Positions 55,539 to 64,000 of a stretch of DNA of 64,000 nucleotides are shown piece after piece. This DNA comes from Paraburkholderia phytofirmans OLGA172 (GTDB taxonomy: Bacteria; Pseudomonadota; Gammaproteobacteria; Burkholderiales; Burkholderiaceae), in assembly GCF_001634365.1 (NCBI RefSeq), contig NZ_CP014578.1:2418001-2482000 (forward strand), read 5' to 3'. The notes beneath the pieces were generated by a model that had not been told where the DNA came from, searched no databases, and saw only the letters and a list, made by a program, of their open reading frames with translations. The translations under genes and the position numbers were made by a program. Every line of letters begins with the position of its first letter. The first letter of the stretch is position 1.

Positions 55539-56732
55539 ATGAGCGACTCAGCCCTGAATGCCGCCGGCTCATCCCTGCCCCTCGCCCCGTCACGGCCGGC
55601 AGCCGCGCCGCGCGCGCAGAGCGAAACGCTAGCCGACAGCGCCGGCAAGGAACACGTGATTGACGCAATGCGGGGTTTCGCCGCGCTTCTGGTCGCGTAT
55701 TTTCATTGCCGCCAGGTCGAATGGGTTGGCATGCAGACCTTTCACCAAAGCGTCGGCCATTCATTCAGTCTGAGTACGATTGCCGCGTATCTGACGTTCC
55801 CGATTGCGTGGGGCTCGGCCGGTGTGCCGATTTTCTTCGTGATCAGCGGCTACTGCATTCATCGTGGCGGCGCGCTGCGCCTCGCGAAAAATCCCGACTA
55901 CCGGCTCGACACCGGCAATTTCTGGGTGCGCCGCTTTGCGCGCATTTATCCGGTGCTGCTGGCAGCGCTCGTGCTGACTTTTGCGCTCGACTGGTTCAGC
56001 TTGCAGTTGCCGCCGGTCAATCACAAGATCCGCGAGATCGGCCTGCAGGCGTTCCTTGTCAATCTGTTTTCGCTGCAAGGCGTGGCCGGCAAGACGTATG
56101 GATCGAACGGCGCGCTCTGGACGCTATCGCTCGAAGTGCAGTTCTACGCGATCTATCCGCTGCTATTCGCGCTGCGCCGGCGGCTGGGCATGACGTCCGT
56201 GCTGGCGATCGTCGCGGCGATCAACGTGGTGTCCGCCTATGTGCTCGAGCGCCACGATATCCAGTTCTTCACGTCCTATTGGTTTTCGTGGACGCTCGGT
56301 GCGTGGATCGCCGATGCGAAGACCCGTGCCGCTCCGGATGCGCGTTCGTCGATCTGGCTCTACGCGCTGGCCGCGGCGTTCATCGCGCTCGGCTGCGCAG
56401 CGTTCCATTTCGGGCAGTACGGCGCATTCCAGTTCTGGGCGGTCGGTTTCGCGTTCTACCTGTATAAGGCGCTGGAACGCCGCAATGCGGATACGCCAGG
56501 CGTGCGTCTTTTGTCGCGCTTCGGCGACTTCAGCTTCTCGCTGTATCTGATCCATCTGCCGATCTTCGTGCTGCTGTCGTCCATTCTGTTCCGCTCGTCG
56601 CTGCAAATGTCGATCTGGCCGTCGTTCGGCTACATGCTGGTGGCGGTGCCGGTGGCGTACGTGTTCTACCGGCTGGTCGAACTCCCGGCAATGAAGTGGT
56701 CGGCGAGTTTCAAGCCGCGCACGGCGCGATAA
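55539..56732 (+). CDS. bceS: Acyltransferase 3 family membrane protein (bceS-like)
   Basis: 397 residues, a multi-pass acyltransferase of the OafA/NodX family. After a Pro/Ala-rich N-terminus of about 35 residues comes the signature HVIDAMRGFAALLVAYFHCRQ near 39 (catalytic His near 56), then SAGVPIFFVISGYCIHRG near 92 and RRFARIYPVLLAALVL near 130. The later helix segment LIHLPIFVLLSSI is near 350. It should transfer acetyl groups to a sugar of the exopolysaccharide at the inner membrane. AAGGACC precedes the ATG. The symbol rests on neighbours (galU, double glycosyltransferase, flippase), as in the bce-II cluster. Confidence 0.85.
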   Translation: MSDSALNAAGSSLPLAPSRPAAAPRAQSETLADSAGKEHVIDAMRGFAALLVAYFHCRQVEWVGMQTFHQSVGHSFSLSTIAAYLTFPIAWGSAGVPIFFVISGYCIHRGGALRLAKNPDYRLDTGNFWVRRFARIYPVLLAALVLTFALDWFSLQLPPVNHKIREIGLQAFLVNLFSLQGVAGKTYGSNGALWTLSLEVQFYAIYPLLFALRRRLGMTSVLAIVAAINVVSAYVLERHDIQFFTSYWFSWTLGAWIADAKTRAAPDARSSIWLYALAAAFIALGCAAFHFGQYGAFQFWAVGFAFYLYKALERRNADTPGVRLLSRFGDFSFSLYLIHLPIFVLLSSILFRSSLQMSIWPSFGYMLVAVPVAYVFYRLVELPAMKWSASFKPRTAR

Positions 56733-56768
56733 AAAAACGGAGCGAAGGCCCTCAGGACTTTCGCTCCG
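56731..56768 (-). terminator. Terminator of the bceQ-bceR transcript
   Basis: On the minus strand, CGGAGCGAA-(13 nt)-TTCGCTCCG is followed by TTTTTTT. It lies about 95 bp past the glycosyltransferase stop and overlaps the stop codon of the convergent acyltransferase gene. Confidence 0.88.
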
Positions 56769-56862
56769 CTGCGCTAACGACAGGGATCGGCCACGTCCCT
56801 GCCCACCCGCGCGTTAAATCACCTTTTGCCCAACCATCCGCTCAAGCGCCCGCGCGAGCACC

Positions 56863-59310
56863 TCAACGCCCCGCCACGCGCTTCAGAATCCGCGCAACAC
56901 CTTCCACATAGGTTCCTGTCCCAAACCGGCTCAACGCCGTCTGATACCCATTCCTGACGAGCTTATTGCGCAGCTCGTCGTTCGAGCGCAATTCAGCGAG
57001 CGAATCGGCGAGACCGTGTGCGTCGCCGGGCGTGCACAGCATGCCGTTTTCGTAGTCGTCGACGATCTCCAGCACGCCGCCCGCGCGTGCCGCCACCACT
57101 GGCCGCTGCGCGAGCATCCCCTCGACGATCACGCGGCCGAACGGCTCCGGCGTGATCGACGTATGAACAACGGCATCGACCGCGCACATACAAGCCGCAA
57201 TGTCATGCTGGAAGCCTAGAAAATGCACCCGGTCGCCGAGGTTGTGCGCGTGAACGAAGGCATGCAGGTCGATCTCGTACGCCTCCTCGCCAAACAACGG
57301 GGCGCCCACCAGCACCGCATGCATCTGCGGATTGAGGACCATTGCTTCGAGCAGCACGTGTTGCCCCTTCCAGCGCGCGAGGCGGCTGAACGAGCCAGCC
57401 AGAAACACGTCCTGCGGCAGGTTCAGACGCCGGCGCAGCGCCGCTTGCGGGACCGCGCGCAACGCGTCGAACGGTGCTGCGGAAATGCCGTTGAACACCA
57501 CGTCGATACGCTTTTTGTCGAACTGCGTGAGCTCCGCGAAGGCGCGAGCGGAAGCCGCCGAATTGGCGATCACATGCGAGAGGCCGAGGCGCGCGCACCA
57601 CTTGATGATCGCCAATTGCTTGCCGCCGAAATGCTCGGGACTCACGATATCGCGCAGATGCCAGACCACCGGCCGCCTCGCGAGCTTGCCGGCAATCGCG
57701 CCGATCACCATCGCGCGCTGCGTGTTGGCGTAGATCACCTCGGCGTTGCGCGCGTGTTTCACCGTGGCGCGCACGAGCGACATCAAGCCCTTGAGCGCCT
57801 GGCCCTTTGGCAATGACCCGCCACGCTTGCGGACATTGCGCAATGCGCCGGCGTCCAGCACGTTGACGGTCACGCCGGTCCTGGCAAGCGCACTACGGAA
57901 TGGGCCGTCGTCGAACAGCACGACTTCGATGCGCGCGCGCAAGGCTTTGACGATCTCCAGCAGCGACAACTCGGCGCCCCCGAGCACGCCACTCTGGTCG
58001 ACCGCGAGAATGCGGGGCGCGCTGGCAGCCGCGTCGGCTTTATAGGGGACGTACGGCGGCAGCGTCGCCGAGCGCATTGCCGGCACCGAATCACGCACAT
58101 GGGCGAAGAAACGTTCGCGGAAATGGGCGGCGGAGAACCGCTCGGCGTTCGCACGGCAATCCACCGGCGAAAAACGCTTCATGTGGCCGTCGAAACGCTC
58201 GACCGCCGCAATGATCGACTCGGCGTTCTGCTCGTCGAAGAACATGCCGGTGGGCCGCGACTCGGACAGATCGCGCACGGTTTCGAGCGCCCCGCCCTTG
58301 CCGTATGCGATCACCGGCGTGCCGCACGCCTGCGCCTCGACCACTGAAATGCCGAAGTCTTCTTCCGCGGCGAACACGAAAGCTTTCGCGCGGCTCATTT
58401 TTTCCTTGAGTACCTTGAACGGCTGGTAGCCCATGATCTCGACATTGGGCCCCGCCTTCGCGCGGATCTTCTGCATGTCGGGGCCGTCGCCGATCACTAC
58501 CAGCTTGCGCTCCGGCATCCGCGCGAACGCTTCGACAATCAGATCGATCTTCTTGTACGGCACCATCCGCGAGGCGGTCAGATAGAAATCATCCTTCTCG
58601 GTATATAGCGAAAACGCTTCGACGTCGACGGGCGGAAAGATCACCTGCGCTTCGCGCTGATAGACCTTCTTGATTCGCCGTGCGATGAAGTCGGAGTTCG
58701 CAACAAAGCCGTCCACCGAATTCGACGTGCGGATATCCCAGTTGCGGATGTAATGCAGAATCAGCCGCGCCATCGCCGACTTCGGCCCGGCGGTCAGCTT
58801 CGACTGCTGCAAGTACTGGTGCTGCAGATCCCACGCATAGCGGATCGGTGAATGCACGTAGCTGATATGCACCTGATCGGGACCGGTCAGAATGCCCTTC
58901 GCCACTGCGTGGCTGCTGGAAATCACCACGTCGTAGGCCGACACGTCGAGCTGCTCGATCGCGAGCGGCATCAACGGCAGATACGTGCGGTACTTGGTGC
59001 GTGCGAGCGGCAGTTTCTGGATGAACGAGGTCGTGACCGGCTTGCCGCGCAGGAAGCTGCGATCGTCGAGAAAATCGACGAGGCTGAACAGGTCCGCGTC
59101 CGGAAAGCACGCGACGATCTGTTCGAGCACCTTCTCGGCACCCGCATAGGTGACGAGCCAGTCGTGCACGATCGCGACACGCACCGTCTTGTCGCGGCGC
59201 AACGCCGTGTGGCGCGGCGGCGCCTGAACGCCCGGAACGGTGGAGAGTTCAGCCAGTGCGCTGCGCGTCGCGGATTGCAGCACGGCTTCTTCAAGGACTT
59301 CGTGGTTCAT
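56863..59310 (-). CDS. bceR: Two-domain GT4 glycosyltransferase (bceR-like)
   Basis: 815 residues forming two complete GT-B glycosyltransferases in one chain. Domain 1 (about 42-405) begins RVAIVHDWLVTYAGAEKVLE and ends with the GT4 nucleotide-sugar motif EEDFGISVVEAQACGTPVIAYGKGGALE (in pieces). Domain 2 (about 430-815) begins RILAVDQSGVLGGAELSLLEI and ends TPEPFGRVIVEGMLAQRPVVAARAGGVLEIV (in pieces). Each has its own E-x7-E pair. The start at 59310 overlaps the flippase stop by four bases and follows GAGGAAAA. The fusion and its neighbours match BceR of cepacian-type clusters, where it adds two sugars to the lipid-linked repeat unit. Confidence 0.9.
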   Translation of the reverse strand: MNHEVLEEAVLQSATRSALAELSTVPGVQAPPRHTALRRDKTVRVAIVHDWLVTYAGAEKVLEQIVACFPDADLFSLVDFLDDRSFLRGKPVTTSFIQKLPLARTKYRTYLPLMPLAIEQLDVSAYDVVISSSHAVAKGILTGPDQVHISYVHSPIRYAWDLQHQYLQQSKLTAGPKSAMARLILHYIRNWDIRTSNSVDGFVANSDFIARRIKKVYQREAQVIFPPVDVEAFSLYTEKDDFYLTASRMVPYKKIDLIVEAFARMPERKLVVIGDGPDMQKIRAKAGPNVEIMGYQPFKVLKEKMSRAKAFVFAAEEDFGISVVEAQACGTPVIAYGKGGALETVRDLSESRPTGMFFDEQNAESIIAAVERFDGHMKRFSPVDCRANAERFSAAHFRERFFAHVRDSVPAMRSATLPPYVPYKADAAASAPRILAVDQSGVLGGAELSLLEIVKALRARIEVVLFDDGPFRSALARTGVTVNVLDAGALRNVRKRGGSLPKGQALKGLMSLVRATVKHARNAEVIYANTQRAMVIGAIAGKLARRPVVWHLRDIVSPEHFGGKQLAIIKWCARLGLSHVIANSAASARAFAELTQFDKKRIDVVFNGISAAPFDALRAVPQAALRRRLNLPQDVFLAGSFSRLARWKGQHVLLEAMVLNPQMHAVLVGAPLFGEEAYEIDLHAFVHAHNLGDRVHFLGFQHDIAACMCAVDAVVHTSITPEPFGRVIVEGMLAQRPVVAARAGGVLEIVDDYENGMLCTPGDAHGLADSLAELRSNDELRNKLVRNGYQTALSRFGTGTYVEGVARILKRVAGR

Positions 59311-60773
59311 GCGCTTTTCCTCGGATTCAGTCGCAACAGCAGTGAACGCGCAAGATCGCGCAAAGCGGGTGTCATCGTGATTGACCAGGCGACGTTCGCG
59401 CCGACCATCAATACGCCGGCGACAATCGCCAAAGCGAGACTCGGCAGGAAGCTGGCAAGCCACAGGCCGGCCAGCAGAAAAGCGAGGTGGGCGAGCATGT
59501 CGAGCGCGATCTGGCGCGCGCGAATCGCCGACAGGCGCAGCAGCACGGCGTAATCGAACAGTGCCCGGCCGGCCACGGCCATCGCCGCGCCGGTCAAGCC
59601 GAAATGGGTGATGCCGAGCCACATCGCCCCTGCAAACAAGGGCAATTCGAACAAGCCGACGCGCGCGGCAGTGGCCGGGTTGACCTGCGACTGGATCAGA
59701 ATCCGTGTCACGTTCGCCTGGCCGACAAGCCACACGGCGACAATCAGGATCCGGCCCACCGGCGCCGCCACGGTGGCGATCTCATTGCCGACCCACAGAT
59801 GCAGGAACGGCTCGAGTACGAGCATGGCGACCAGCGCGACCGGCGTGAACACGCCGTTGAGAAACTCGAGCGACTGCTGCGTGATGGTGTCCGCGTCCGC
59901 GCGGCCCACGGCAGACAGGCGCGGAAACAGCGTGCGCACCAGCGCGGTCGGCACGATATTCAATCGCGTCACGAGGTTCTGCGGCACCGTGTAATAGGTA
60001 ACGAAACGCGCGCCGAGACTCGTGCCGAGCATCACGCGGTCGAGCGATTCCGCGATCATGTTGGTGACGCTCGCAATCAGCATCCAGCCGCCAAAGTTGA
60101 AGAGTCCCTTGGCCACGCCGAGCTGCGGCGGAAGAATGCTGCGAATGTCCAGCACCTTCAGCGCGGAACGGCCCAGCAGAATCGCCGCCAGAATCCGTGC
60201 GAACACCGCGGCGGCCAGCACGTTCTGCAAGGTCGCGCCCATCCACAGCGCAGCGCCAAGCGGCAGCAACTGGAACAGGAAGGTGCCGATGGTCTGATTG
60301 GTGTTGTAGACGCCGAAGCGTTCGGCGCCGTTGATCGCGCCGGCGAACACCCACGACACGTTGGCAATCGGAATCGCCACCGCGAGCCACGGCAGCGCCA
60401 TATAGACCTCGTGCTGCAATTCCGGCGACACCTTGGTGAAGTACGCGGTGTACAGAAACGCGCCGAAATAAATGATCAGGCCACCGACGATGCCGGTCGC
60501 GAGATTGAGCCACGTCGCGCTCCAGAACACGCGTGCGCTCTCGCTCCTGTCGCCCGAGGCGCGTGCCTTCGAGATGTGGTTCTGCGCAGCCATGCTCATG
60601 CCGAGATCGAGAATCCCGAAGTAGCCGATCAGCGTCCACACGAGACTGATCACGCCGTAGCGCTCGACGCCGAGCAGCTTGATATACGACGGCACGGTCA
60701 CGAGCGAGACGAAAGTCGGCAGTACCAGCCCGAAGAAGTTGATCGCTACGTTCTTGAGAATGCCTTTGTCCAT
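59307..60773 (-). CDS. bceQ: Oligosaccharide flippase, Wzx-like (bceQ-like)
   Basis: 488 residues with 12-14 predicted transmembrane helices, polysaccharide-synthesis (MOP superfamily) type. It begins ILKNVAINFFGLVLPTFVSLVTVPSYIKLLG in pieces, followed by RYGVISLVWTLIGYFGILDLGMS, the typical helix 1-2 pattern, with internal GGWMLIASVTNMIAESLDRVMLG near 230. It should flip the lipid-linked repeat unit across the inner membrane. It overlaps the glycosyltransferase start by four bases, which couples their translation. Its own start lies 66 bp after the stop of the secreted beta-propeller gene. Confidence 0.9.
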   Translation of the reverse strand: MDKGILKNVAINFFGLVLPTFVSLVTVPSYIKLLGVERYGVISLVWTLIGYFGILDLGMSMAAQNHISKARASGDRSESARVFWSATWLNLATGIVGGLIIYFGAFLYTAYFTKVSPELQHEVYMALPWLAVAIPIANVSWVFAGAINGAERFGVYNTNQTIGTFLFQLLPLGAALWMGATLQNVLAAAVFARILAAILLGRSALKVLDIRSILPPQLGVAKGLFNFGGWMLIASVTNMIAESLDRVMLGTSLGARFVTYYTVPQNLVTRLNIVPTALVRTLFPRLSAVGRADADTITQQSLEFLNGVFTPVALVAMLVLEPFLHLWVGNEIATVAAPVGRILIVAVWLVGQANVTRILIQSQVNPATAARVGLFELPLFAGAMWLGITHFGLTGAAMAVAGRALFDYAVLLRLSAIRARQIALDMLAHLAFLLAGLWLASFLPSLALAIVAGVLMVGANVAWSITMTPALRDLARSLLLRLNPRKSA

Positions 60774-60839
60774 CGGATGCCCTGGGTTTGACTACATTTG
60801 CCTGGTATTGCGAAGAAAGCGTTCATGCCGTGCGGCGCC

Positions 60840-63041
60840 TCACGGCTTCCAGCGATACATCATTACTTTCCCGCGCGCGTCTTCTTCGACGAACACGAGG
60901 TACTCGCCATTGCTGCGTTTCGCGGCGCTGATGCCGTTGGGCACGTCGACCCAGCCCGAGGCGCGGCCCACTTCCGGGCCCGGACGGATCACGCCGACCT
61001 CGCGGCCGCTGTCCTTGTCCCACACGTGCACGGCGCCGACCGGTTCGACGCCGAAGAGGTATTGCCCTTCGAGCGTGAGACCGATAATCGTGGCGATGGG
61101 TTGGGTCTGCGTGGTCCACGGCAGCGTGATCGAATAGCGCTGCACCGGATTGCCGCTCGACCATTTGTCGTAGCGCACCAGCACGCGGCCCACTTCTTTC
61201 CAGAAGCCGCGATCGGCCGGCGTATCGGGCGTATAGCCGGTCACATACATCGTGTCGGTGTCCGGGTCGTAGATCGCGCGATGCAGTTCGGTGAACGGTT
61301 GCGGCACCGGGTATTGCGTGAGATTCGAATACGAGTAGATAGGGTTGCCCTTCGCATCGAGGCCGCCGAAACGGAAGCGGTAGATGCCCTTGTTATCGCG
61401 GGTGCGCCAGATGTCGCCGGCGCTATCGACCCACCAGCCCCAACCGCCCGCGAGCTTCGTGCCGCTCGTATTGAGCGTGAATTCGTCCGTGTTGAACTTG
61501 CCGTCGCCGTTCACGTCGCGCCAGATCCAGTCGCCGCCCGACGGCGCATTCGGCACCTTGGCGACGGCGCGCTCGCGCCCGGCGATGAAGCCCGAAGGAA
61601 TCGCCACTTCGCCGTCCTGCTGCGCATCGAAGCGATAGATCTTCAGGTGGTCCGCGTACATGTCGGTCAGGTACAGGAACGTGTGGCCCTTGAGCTTGCG
61701 GGCGATCGGCAAGCCGGGATACTGGTCGGTGTGAAAGACAGGGTCGTCGGGATACTTGAAGCGGTTCGACAGAAAACCCGCGTATTTCCAGTCCTGACCT
61801 GCAGGCTTCGAGAGATCGAGTTCGAAGCGTTTGTTGCCCGTGTAGACGCTATCCGGACGTGACGGGTCGATCCATGCGCCGTCGACGAACAACAAGCCTT
61901 GCACCTGCCAGTTCTGTTTGCCGTCCGGTGCATAGCTTTCGAGCGTGGCGCCGAGGCCCGCGCCGATCGGGTCGTAACGCGGTCCGATGCCGTTGGTCGA
62001 CACATAGACGTTGCCGTGCGCATCCACGCCGACGCCGGTCAGACCGTTGAAGCGCTGCGGTCCCGGCTTGCCGGGGACGCCGCTGAAAATACCGCCGCGT
62101 TCGCCGAGCGAGCCCGACTCCGCGTAACGGCCATTGCTCTTGCTGAAGAACAGCACTTGCTGACGCGGACCGTTGTCGGCGATCAGAACGCGGCCTTGTG
62201 CATCGACAGCGATATCGACCGCGACCGAATCGGCGGGCAGCGTGAAGGTTTCGTCGATACGCTTGCCGGCGGCGGTGTAGTGCTCCACATGGGGCGCCTT
62301 ATCATTGCGCGTACCGCTCAATACCCAAAGCGTGCCGTCGGGGGCGAGCGCAATGCGGCCCGGTTCGTGCACGGTCCAGGTGGTTTTCTGCTGCATCGAC
62401 TCCGCGTCATACACCTCGATGCGATCGCGCGCGGTGTTCGCCGCGTAAAGCGTGGTGTCATTCGCCGCCAGACCGCCGATTTCGGCACTCGTGCCGGTCG
62501 GCACTTCGTTCATCATCAGAAAGCCGGCTGCCAGTTGCGCATGCGGGTCCGCGCCGTTCGCGGCCGGCTGGAACGGCGCGGCGCGCTTCGGATCGGCGAT
62601 CAGCCGGCGCGAAATACCGAACCATTGCTTGCCCTTTTCCGGCCACACACCCTGCTCGACCAGACGTCCCTTTTCGTTGCCGACCGCGATCGCCACGAAG
62701 GCGTACTTGCGATTCACCGCGATCGCGCTGCCGCCGCCGTTGCCCCAACCGTGCGTGCCGCCCGCGAAGCCCAGCATCTTGCCGTTCTGGTAGACGCTCG
62801 CTTCGGCGCCGCTTTCGTCCCACGGTGCGTTCGTATAAACCTTGCCGTCGGGTGCGACCGCAATCGCCGTGATGTTGATCTGCGTCCACGTGCCGTCGCC
62901 GAAACCGAAGGTGTTGCCGACCCAGGAATTTTTCGCGTTCAACACGGTTTCCGCGGATGCCGTGAAGCTGACCGATGCCGCCGTCATGCCGGCCGCACAG
63001 GCGAGTACAGCAAACCAGGTTTTGAACGTGAAACGGGCCAA
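60840..63041 (-). CDS. Secreted beta-propeller-like protein in the bceP position
   Basis: 733 residues from a TTG at 63041 preceded by GGAGGAAT. The signal peptide (1-30) ends near SFTASA. The mature protein has repeated beta-sheet blades of NHL/SMP-like character: IAVAPDGKVYTN, IALAPDGTLWVLSG, IAVDAQGRVLIADN and VGVDAHGNVYVSTN in the first half. An EF-hand-like calcium loop, DVNGDGKFNTDEF, is near residue 510. The function is unknown; periplasmic modification or degradation of the polysaccharide is possible. It heads the same-strand run with the flippase and the glycosyltransferase and matches bceP by position only. The frame to 63362 upstream is low-complexity and not coding. Confidence 0.8.
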   Translation of the reverse strand: MARFTFKTWFAVLACAAGMTAASVSFTASAETVLNAKNSWVGNTFGFGDGTWTQINITAIAVAPDGKVYTNAPWDESGAEASVYQNGKMLGFAGGTHGWGNGGGSAIAVNRKYAFVAIAVGNEKGRLVEQGVWPEKGKQWFGISRRLIADPKRAAPFQPAANGADPHAQLAAGFLMMNEVPTGTSAEIGGLAANDTTLYAANTARDRIEVYDAESMQQKTTWTVHEPGRIALAPDGTLWVLSGTRNDKAPHVEHYTAAGKRIDETFTLPADSVAVDIAVDAQGRVLIADNGPRQQVLFFSKSNGRYAESGSLGERGGIFSGVPGKPGPQRFNGLTGVGVDAHGNVYVSTNGIGPRYDPIGAGLGATLESYAPDGKQNWQVQGLLFVDGAWIDPSRPDSVYTGNKRFELDLSKPAGQDWKYAGFLSNRFKYPDDPVFHTDQYPGLPIARKLKGHTFLYLTDMYADHLKIYRFDAQQDGEVAIPSGFIAGRERAVAKVPNAPSGGDWIWRDVNGDGKFNTDEFTLNTSGTKLAGGWGWWVDSAGDIWRTRDNKGIYRFRFGGLDAKGNPIYSYSNLTQYPVPQPFTELHRAIYDPDTDTMYVTGYTPDTPADRGFWKEVGRVLVRYDKWSSGNPVQRYSITLPWTTQTQPIATIIGLTLEGQYLFGVEPVGAVHVWDKDSGREVGVIRPGPEVGRASGWVDVPNGISAAKRSNGEYLVFVEEDARGKVMMYRWKP

Positions 63042-63801
63042 AGTAATTCCTCCAATCCGGGCCGTGCCGCGATCGGGCACATAGCCCGCGCGGATGCAAA
63101 ATCCAATGAAGTGACAGCAGAGACCGCTAGAAGCGACGCGAGAACGTGAGACTGATTCACGCCAGGCACGACATATAAGACGAGGCTTTGAGGCAAGGCT
63201 CGCCGCAGAGCCGTCACTCGGCCGCGAGCCCGGTCGAACGCGACCCGGTCGAACGCGAGTACCAAGCGCGAGTCCGGTCGAGCGCGACCCGGTCGAACGC
63301 GACCCGGTCCAAGAGCACTGAGCGCGTGACACACGCGCCCGCCCTGGCCGCCCAATCCGCACGGCTCACATTACGCGGAAAAAACGCCGCGACGAAAATC
63401 GAAAATAATTCAAAAATATTCGACGCTTTAAGCGTTGTGAAAGAAAGTGATTTAAAAATTGATTAAATTAAAATAAACACGGAACCCTGCATCCCGTAGC
63501 GCCCGCACACTCATCTTTACCGATGCACTCTGATGCCGACGGCACTTCTTACGCATTACGACAATTTCAGGTCGCAAGCATAAAAAACTATTGAGAATGG
63601 ATAACGAAACACCCTGTTGCAATCTGATTCATTTATCCATTTCATTCCCGTTTTTTCATCAATTTCTTTTGCCTAGAATCGATTGCACTCCCGTTGCGAC
63701 GCGAAGCGACCGCGCCCCTGTTTTCTTAGGCCCTGTTCTTGACTTGAAAAGGCTCGCGCGATCCTTCGCCAGGCTCATCCGCTTCACACCATGGACGGTT
63801 C
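63042..63801. other. Divergent intergenic region of the exopolysaccharide cluster
   Basis: No gene. The left third is GC-rich and holds the 15-bp tandem array. From about 63,390 the DNA becomes markedly AT-rich (runs such as GATTAAATTAAAATAAA near 63,460), as expected of promoters or of binding sites for a nucleoid protein. It should contain the start sites of both the bceP-like operon and the acyltransferase gene. Confidence 0.55.
63229..63310. repeat. Tandem array of about 15-bp units
   Basis: About five and a half copies of a unit close to CCCGGTCGAACGCGA lie head to tail, with one divergent 13-bp unit (GTACCAAGCGCGA) in the middle. The array is in the intergenic region between the bceP-like and acyltransferase genes, about 190 bp upstream of the bceP-like start. 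Confidence 0.85.
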
Positions 63802-64000
63802 ATGACTGCTAGCGCATTGCCCTTAGCGCCCTCCCACTCACGCCGCATCGTGCAGCTCGACGGCTTGCGCGCCATCGCCGTGCTCGCGGTATTCGCCCAG
63901 CACGCGCTGAAAGCGCCGCTGTGGATGGGCGTCGATCTGTTTTTTGTTTTGAGCGGTTTTCTGATTACCGGCATCCTGCTCGAACGCAAGGCGCGTCAGC
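63802..64000 (+). CDS. bceO: Acyltransferase 3 family protein, 5' part (bceO-like)
   Basis: The first 66 codons of an OafA-type acyltransferase cut by the window end. [23 protein letters not shown] (in pieces, about 15-36) is the family start with the catalytic His, followed by [23 protein letters not shown]. The ATG at 63802 is preceded by GGACGG. It is the second acyltransferase of this cluster and matches bceO by position. It would acylate a sugar of the exopolysaccharide at the inner membrane. Confidence 0.85.
   Translation, partial: MTASALPLAPSHSRRIVQLDGLRAIAVLAVFAQHALKAPLWMGVDLFFVLSGFLITGILLERKARQ

Overview
The window looks like Burkholderiales DNA, most likely Paraburkholderia. The coding DNA outside the mobile region is GC-rich. 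It carries Burkholderia-type porins, a glcG-glcB pair, and genes laid out like the bce-II (cepacian-type exopolysaccharide) cluster. All assignments come from reading the sequence and from family knowledge; no database search was run.

Positions 1-18,600 are accessory DNA, patchy and partly AT-richer. The first 3.6 kb holds small genes: a SET-domain protein, an HU-type DNA-binding protein, a DUF2442 protein and hypotheticals. Positions 4,741-13,573 hold a Tn7-like module on the minus strand, in the order tnsA-like, tnsB-like, tnsC-like, tniQ-like. tniQ is split by an IS4-family (Tn5-like) element. tnsB is split by an IS5-family element. The 5' parts of tnsA and tnsB each occur twice. The tnsC-like protein lacks the Walker A lysine and the Walker B glutamate, and the tentative tnsA-like protein lacks the usual nuclease residues, whereas the tnsB-like DDE triad is intact. 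Positions 13,980-17,867 add a DUF6471 protein, a second, frameshifted tniQ-like gene, and a divergent tyrosine-recombinase-like gene with no recognisable catalytic residues. This region is the best candidate for an undescribed system, although the copy here is broken.

Positions 18,596-37,200 are host metabolism and envelope genes: an orphan gltL, aruI, a porin, penicillin-binding protein 1A, fabV, a GST, and a polyamine-type cluster (acetylpolyamine amidohydrolase, glutamine-synthetase-like ligase, class III aminotransferase, GntR regulator). Two copies of a perfect 12-bp palindrome lie in the divergent promoter of that cluster. LysR regulators, tam and a porin remnant follow.

Positions 37,350-44,661 hold a four-gene minus-strand operon (aldehyde dehydrogenase, MFS transporter, enolase-superfamily dehydratase, GMC oxidoreductase) divergent from a porin. 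Positions 44,734-48,906 hold a nitrate transporter and nirB behind a sigma-54 promoter and a leader with an intrinsic terminator. A MOSC protein, glcG and malate synthase G (glcB) follow.

Positions 53,076-64,000 start with a second IS5-family copy, inserted exactly in the stop codon of galU. The exopolysaccharide cluster follows: galU/bceT, a 47-residue membrane protein, acyltransferase bceS, a double-domain glycosyltransferase (bceR), a flippase (bceQ), a secreted beta-propeller protein in the bceP position, and the start of another acyltransferase (bceO) that runs off the window.
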